The notes beneath the pieces are model-generated. The model had not been told where the DNA came from and ran no database searches. It saw nothing but the letters and a program-made list of their open reading frames with translations. Source: Pseudomonadota bacterium (GTDB lineage Bacteria > Pseudomonadota > Alphaproteobacteria > Rhizobiales > Devosiaceae). From it: a stretch of 7,427 nt of DNA. Position numbers and translations under genes: made by a program. Position 1 is the stretch's first letter. The number at the start of each line of letters is the position of its first letter. Positions 5,697 to 7,427 of the stretch are shown piece by piece. The stretch is taken from positions 1 to 7,427 of the forward strand of contig JAEYYP010000282.1 of the NCBI GenBank assembly GCA_023428425.1. The letters are read 5' to 3'.

Positions 5697-7427
5697 TTGC
5701 GAGCGACTGCACTTCGGCGCCGTATGGCGCCTGCTATTGCCTTGGGCTGTTTCTGGCTGGCGGCGCCGGTCGCCGCCCAGGAGCCTGTGGCCAGTTGCGC
5801 GGCGGTGGCTGCATCGCGCTGGGAAGCGGGTCACGAGAGCGCTACCCAGGAGCTGGAGGCGTTTGACACGGTCGCGGTGATCGCCGCATGCGAGCCGGCC
5901 CTCGCCGCCGATCCCGACAACGCCGAGATCAAGGCCTGGCTCGGCCACGCCTACCTGCACGACAATCGCAATGACGAAGCGGCGAGGTTGATCGTCGAAG
6001 CGGCGCGGGCAGGCAATGCCACTGCCCAGATGATCGCGGCTGACCTCTACACGAACGGCTGGGGCGTCGCCGTCGACCGGCAGCAGGGACTGACCATGCT
6101 CACGGCCTCGGCCGGGCAGGGCTTCGTTCCGGCGCAGATGGCCCTGGCGGAGGCGTTCCGGTCAGGCGATGGCGGAATAGTGCCCAAGGATATCGACAAG
6201 GCGCGGGAGTGGTACGAGAAGGCCGCCGGGCGTGGGTTCGCAGAGGCCCAGGTGCGACTTGCCGATACCTACTACTATGACCTCGGCGACGGGTCGAAGC
6301 CCGACTATGCCCTCGCCTACCGCTACTATTCGCTGGCAGCAAACCAGAAGGAACCTGGCGCCCTCTATGCTTTGGGCCTGCTCTATGACGGCGGGCTGGG
6401 GGTTGCGGCGGACCGGGCGCGAGCCCTTGAGTACTTCGTCGAAGCAGCCGATCTCGGGCACTTGCCGGCTCTCACCGACCTGGGGGCCGCGTACCTCAAC
6501 GGCAACGGCTTCGTTGCGATCGACTACGCCAAGGCGCTCGACTATCTCGGGCGCGCTGTCGAGCAGAACGACGTCTACGCGACCAGCAGCCTAGGCTACA
6601 TGTACCAGTTCGGCCTGGGGACCGAGCAGGACCATGCGCGGGCGGCCGAGTTGTATCAGCGTGCCGCCCTCAAGGGCGATGCCTATGCGCAGGGCAACCT
6701 CGGCTACCTCTATCAGGAGGGGCTGGGCGTGCCACAGGACTACACACGCTCCGCCGACTACTACAAGCTCGCTGCCGACCAGGGAGACGCCTACGCGCAG
6801 GGCGGGCTCGGCTATCTCTACCTGGAGGGCCTTGGCGTGACCAAGGACGAGGCGCGCGCTGCCGAGCTATTTCAGCAGGCGGCCAGCCAGGGCAGCGCCT
6901 TCGCGCAATACAACCTCGGCTACATGTACGAGTCCGGGCTCGGCGTCGAAAAAGATGCGGCCAGGGCGTTTGCTCTGTACGGGGAAGCCGCGGCGGGCGG
7001 CGATCTCTCCGCAGCCGATGCGCTCGGCCACCTCTATCTCGAGGGCATCGGTACCGAGCGGGACGTCGCCAGGGCCATGCAGTATGCGCTGCTCGCAGCG
7101 GAGGCGGGCATCGCCGACTCCCAGAATCGGGTCGGCTATCTGCTGGCCGAGGGGATCGGGGTGCCACGCGACAGTGCTGCGGCGCTGGCGTGGTTCCGGC
7201 AGGCGGCCGATCAGGGCCACGAAATCGCCATCCGCAACGTGGCGGAGCTCGAAGCCGAAGCGGCCTGTGCGGCGGCCGCGGCGTCGCAATTCGAGCCTGG
7301 CTTCGAGAGCATCGGCCGCGATTTCGAGGCGATCGAAGCGGTCGCTGCATCGGCCACGTGCGAGGTTGCCGTGGAGCGGGATCCTGGCTCCGACGAGAAC
7401 AAGGCCTGGCTGGCCCGAGCCTACCTG
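5697..7427 (+). CDS. Exported Sel1-repeat (SLR) protein with duplicated two-cysteine module, 3' end outside window
   Basis: The frame stays open from a stop at 5679-5681 to the window edge (577 codons from the chosen start). Its N-terminus is a signal peptide: a basic region RATALRRR, a hydrophobic core and APVAAQ-E near residue 28. Residues 34-87 form a helical, TPR-like module with Cys34 and Cys65 and the ending DPDNAEIKAWLGHAYL. About 11 Sel1 repeats follow (106-507; consensus LGYLYxEGLGVxxDxxRAxxxYxxAAxxG, mostly exactly 36 residues). A second copy of the Cys module starts at 524 (Cys524, Cys555). Sel1 repeats are protein-protein interaction scaffolds, and this one is probably periplasmic or surface-linked. 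The partner is unknown. No ATG has a ribosome site. TTG 5697 is preferred because GAGGGAG (5682-5688) lies eight bases upstream; GTG 5688 and ATG 5724 are alternatives. Confidence 0.85.
   Translation, partial: MRATALRRRMAPAIALGCFWLAAPVAAQEPVASCAAVAASRWEAGHESATQELEAFDTVAVIAACEPALAADPDNAEIKAWLGHAYLHDNRNDEAARLIVEAARAGNATAQMIAADLYTNGWGVAVDRQQGLTMLTASAGQGFVPAQMALAEAFRSGDGGIVPKDIDKAREWYEKAAGRGFAEAQVRLADTYYYDLGDGSKPDYALAYRYYSLAANQKEPGALYALGLLYDGGLGVAADRARALEYFVEAADLGHLPALTDLGAAYLNGNGFVAIDYAKALDYLGRAVEQNDVYATSSLGYMYQFGLGTEQDHARAAELYQRAALKGDAYAQGNLGYLYQEGLGVPQDYTRSADYYKLAADQGDAYAQGGLGYLYLEGLGVTKDEARAAELFQQAASQGSAFAQYNLGYMYESGLGVEKDAARAFALYGEAAAGGDLSAADALGHLYLEGIGTERDVARAMQYALLAAEAGIADSQNRVGYLLAEGIGVPRDSAAALAWFRQAADQGHEIAIRNVAELEAEAACAAAAASQFEPGFESIGRDFEAIEAVAASATCEVAVERDPGSDENKAWLARAYL
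5796..5957 (+). repeat. Two-cysteine helical module, copy 1 (within Sel1 protein)
   Basis: This codes for residues 34-87 of the Sel1-repeat protein. It starts with Cys34, has a second Cys 31 residues later (IAACEPAL) and ends with KAWLGHAYL. It aligns without gaps to 7266-7427 with about 28 of 54 residues identical. From memory, similar modules (C...ACExAxxxDPxN...LGRAL) often precede Sel1 or TPR arrays in exported alphaproteobacterial proteins; I could not check this. A disulfide between the two Cys is plausible in the periplasm. Confidence 0.75.
6012..7217 (+). repeat. Array of about 11 Sel1-like repeats (coding)
   Basis: The repeats, counted from the TTG start, begin near residues 106, 143, 181, 219, 255, 292, 328, 364, 400, 436 and 472. 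The last six are exactly 36 residues (108 nt) each. The first three are longer and more divergent, with 37-38 residues and disturbed turn motifs (for example YYYDLGDGSKPD). Repeats starting at 6678 and 6786 are also close in DNA: 44 of the first 54 bases match, with most differences at third codon positions. Confidence 0.85.
7266..7427 (+). repeat. Two-cysteine helical module, copy 2 (runs into window edge)
   Basis: This codes for residues 524-577 of the Sel1-repeat protein. It begins with Cys524 (TGT), has Cys555 at the same 31-residue spacing as copy 1, and ends KAWLARAYL. It lies 490 residues (1470 bp) after copy 1. The window stops at its last aligned residue, so whether a second Sel1 array follows cannot be seen. 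Confidence 0.75.

Noticed and set aside
6570..7001. Regular 108-bp periodicity that could look like a CRISPR or satellite array
   Set aside because: It is coding and in frame throughout, with the Sel1 protein consensus; repeats are not near-identical and there are no unique spacers.

Overview
This window is GC-rich DNA from an alphaproteobacterium, most likely of the order Hyphomicrobiales and possibly Devosia-like. That placement is an inference from the 5S rRNA 3' end, codon use and protein flavour, and was not tested. The window starts in the last bases of a 5S rRNA gene, the distal end of an rRNA operon, followed by a near-perfect rho-independent terminator. No tRNA gene follows the 5S here.

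Six protein genes follow. (1) 124-1887 (+): TPR protein with an O-GlcNAc-transferase-type (GT41/SPINDLY) catalytic domain. (2) 1889-2566 (-): stand-alone PRPP-dependent phosphoribosyltransferase-fold protein. (3) 2632-3636 (+): exported alpha/beta hydrolase/esterase. (4) 3638-4483 (-): exported helical protein of unknown function, DUF2059-like. (5) 4640-5620 (+): YajO-type aldo/keto reductase. (6) 5697 to the window edge (+): exported Sel1-repeat protein, cut by the window end.

Genes 1 to 4 alternate in strand. Genes 1/2 and 3/4 are convergent, and in both pairs the stop codons are separated by exactly one base. Genes 2/3 and 4/5 are divergent, across 65 bp and 156 bp, and each divergent spacer holds a dyad-symmetric element that could be an operator. 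Genes 5 and 6 point the same way. The genes therefore do not form one long operon and I see no shared pathway. This looks like ordinary chromosomal housekeeping and accessory content next to an rRNA operon.

I see no mobile element, CRISPR array, tRNA, phage gene or recognisable defence system. The most interesting signal is in the last gene. A roughly 54-residue module with two cysteines 31 residues apart stands before an array of about 11 Sel1 repeats and then reappears, about 52% identical and without gaps, right at the window edge. The protein therefore probably begins a second copy of a large repeat unit.
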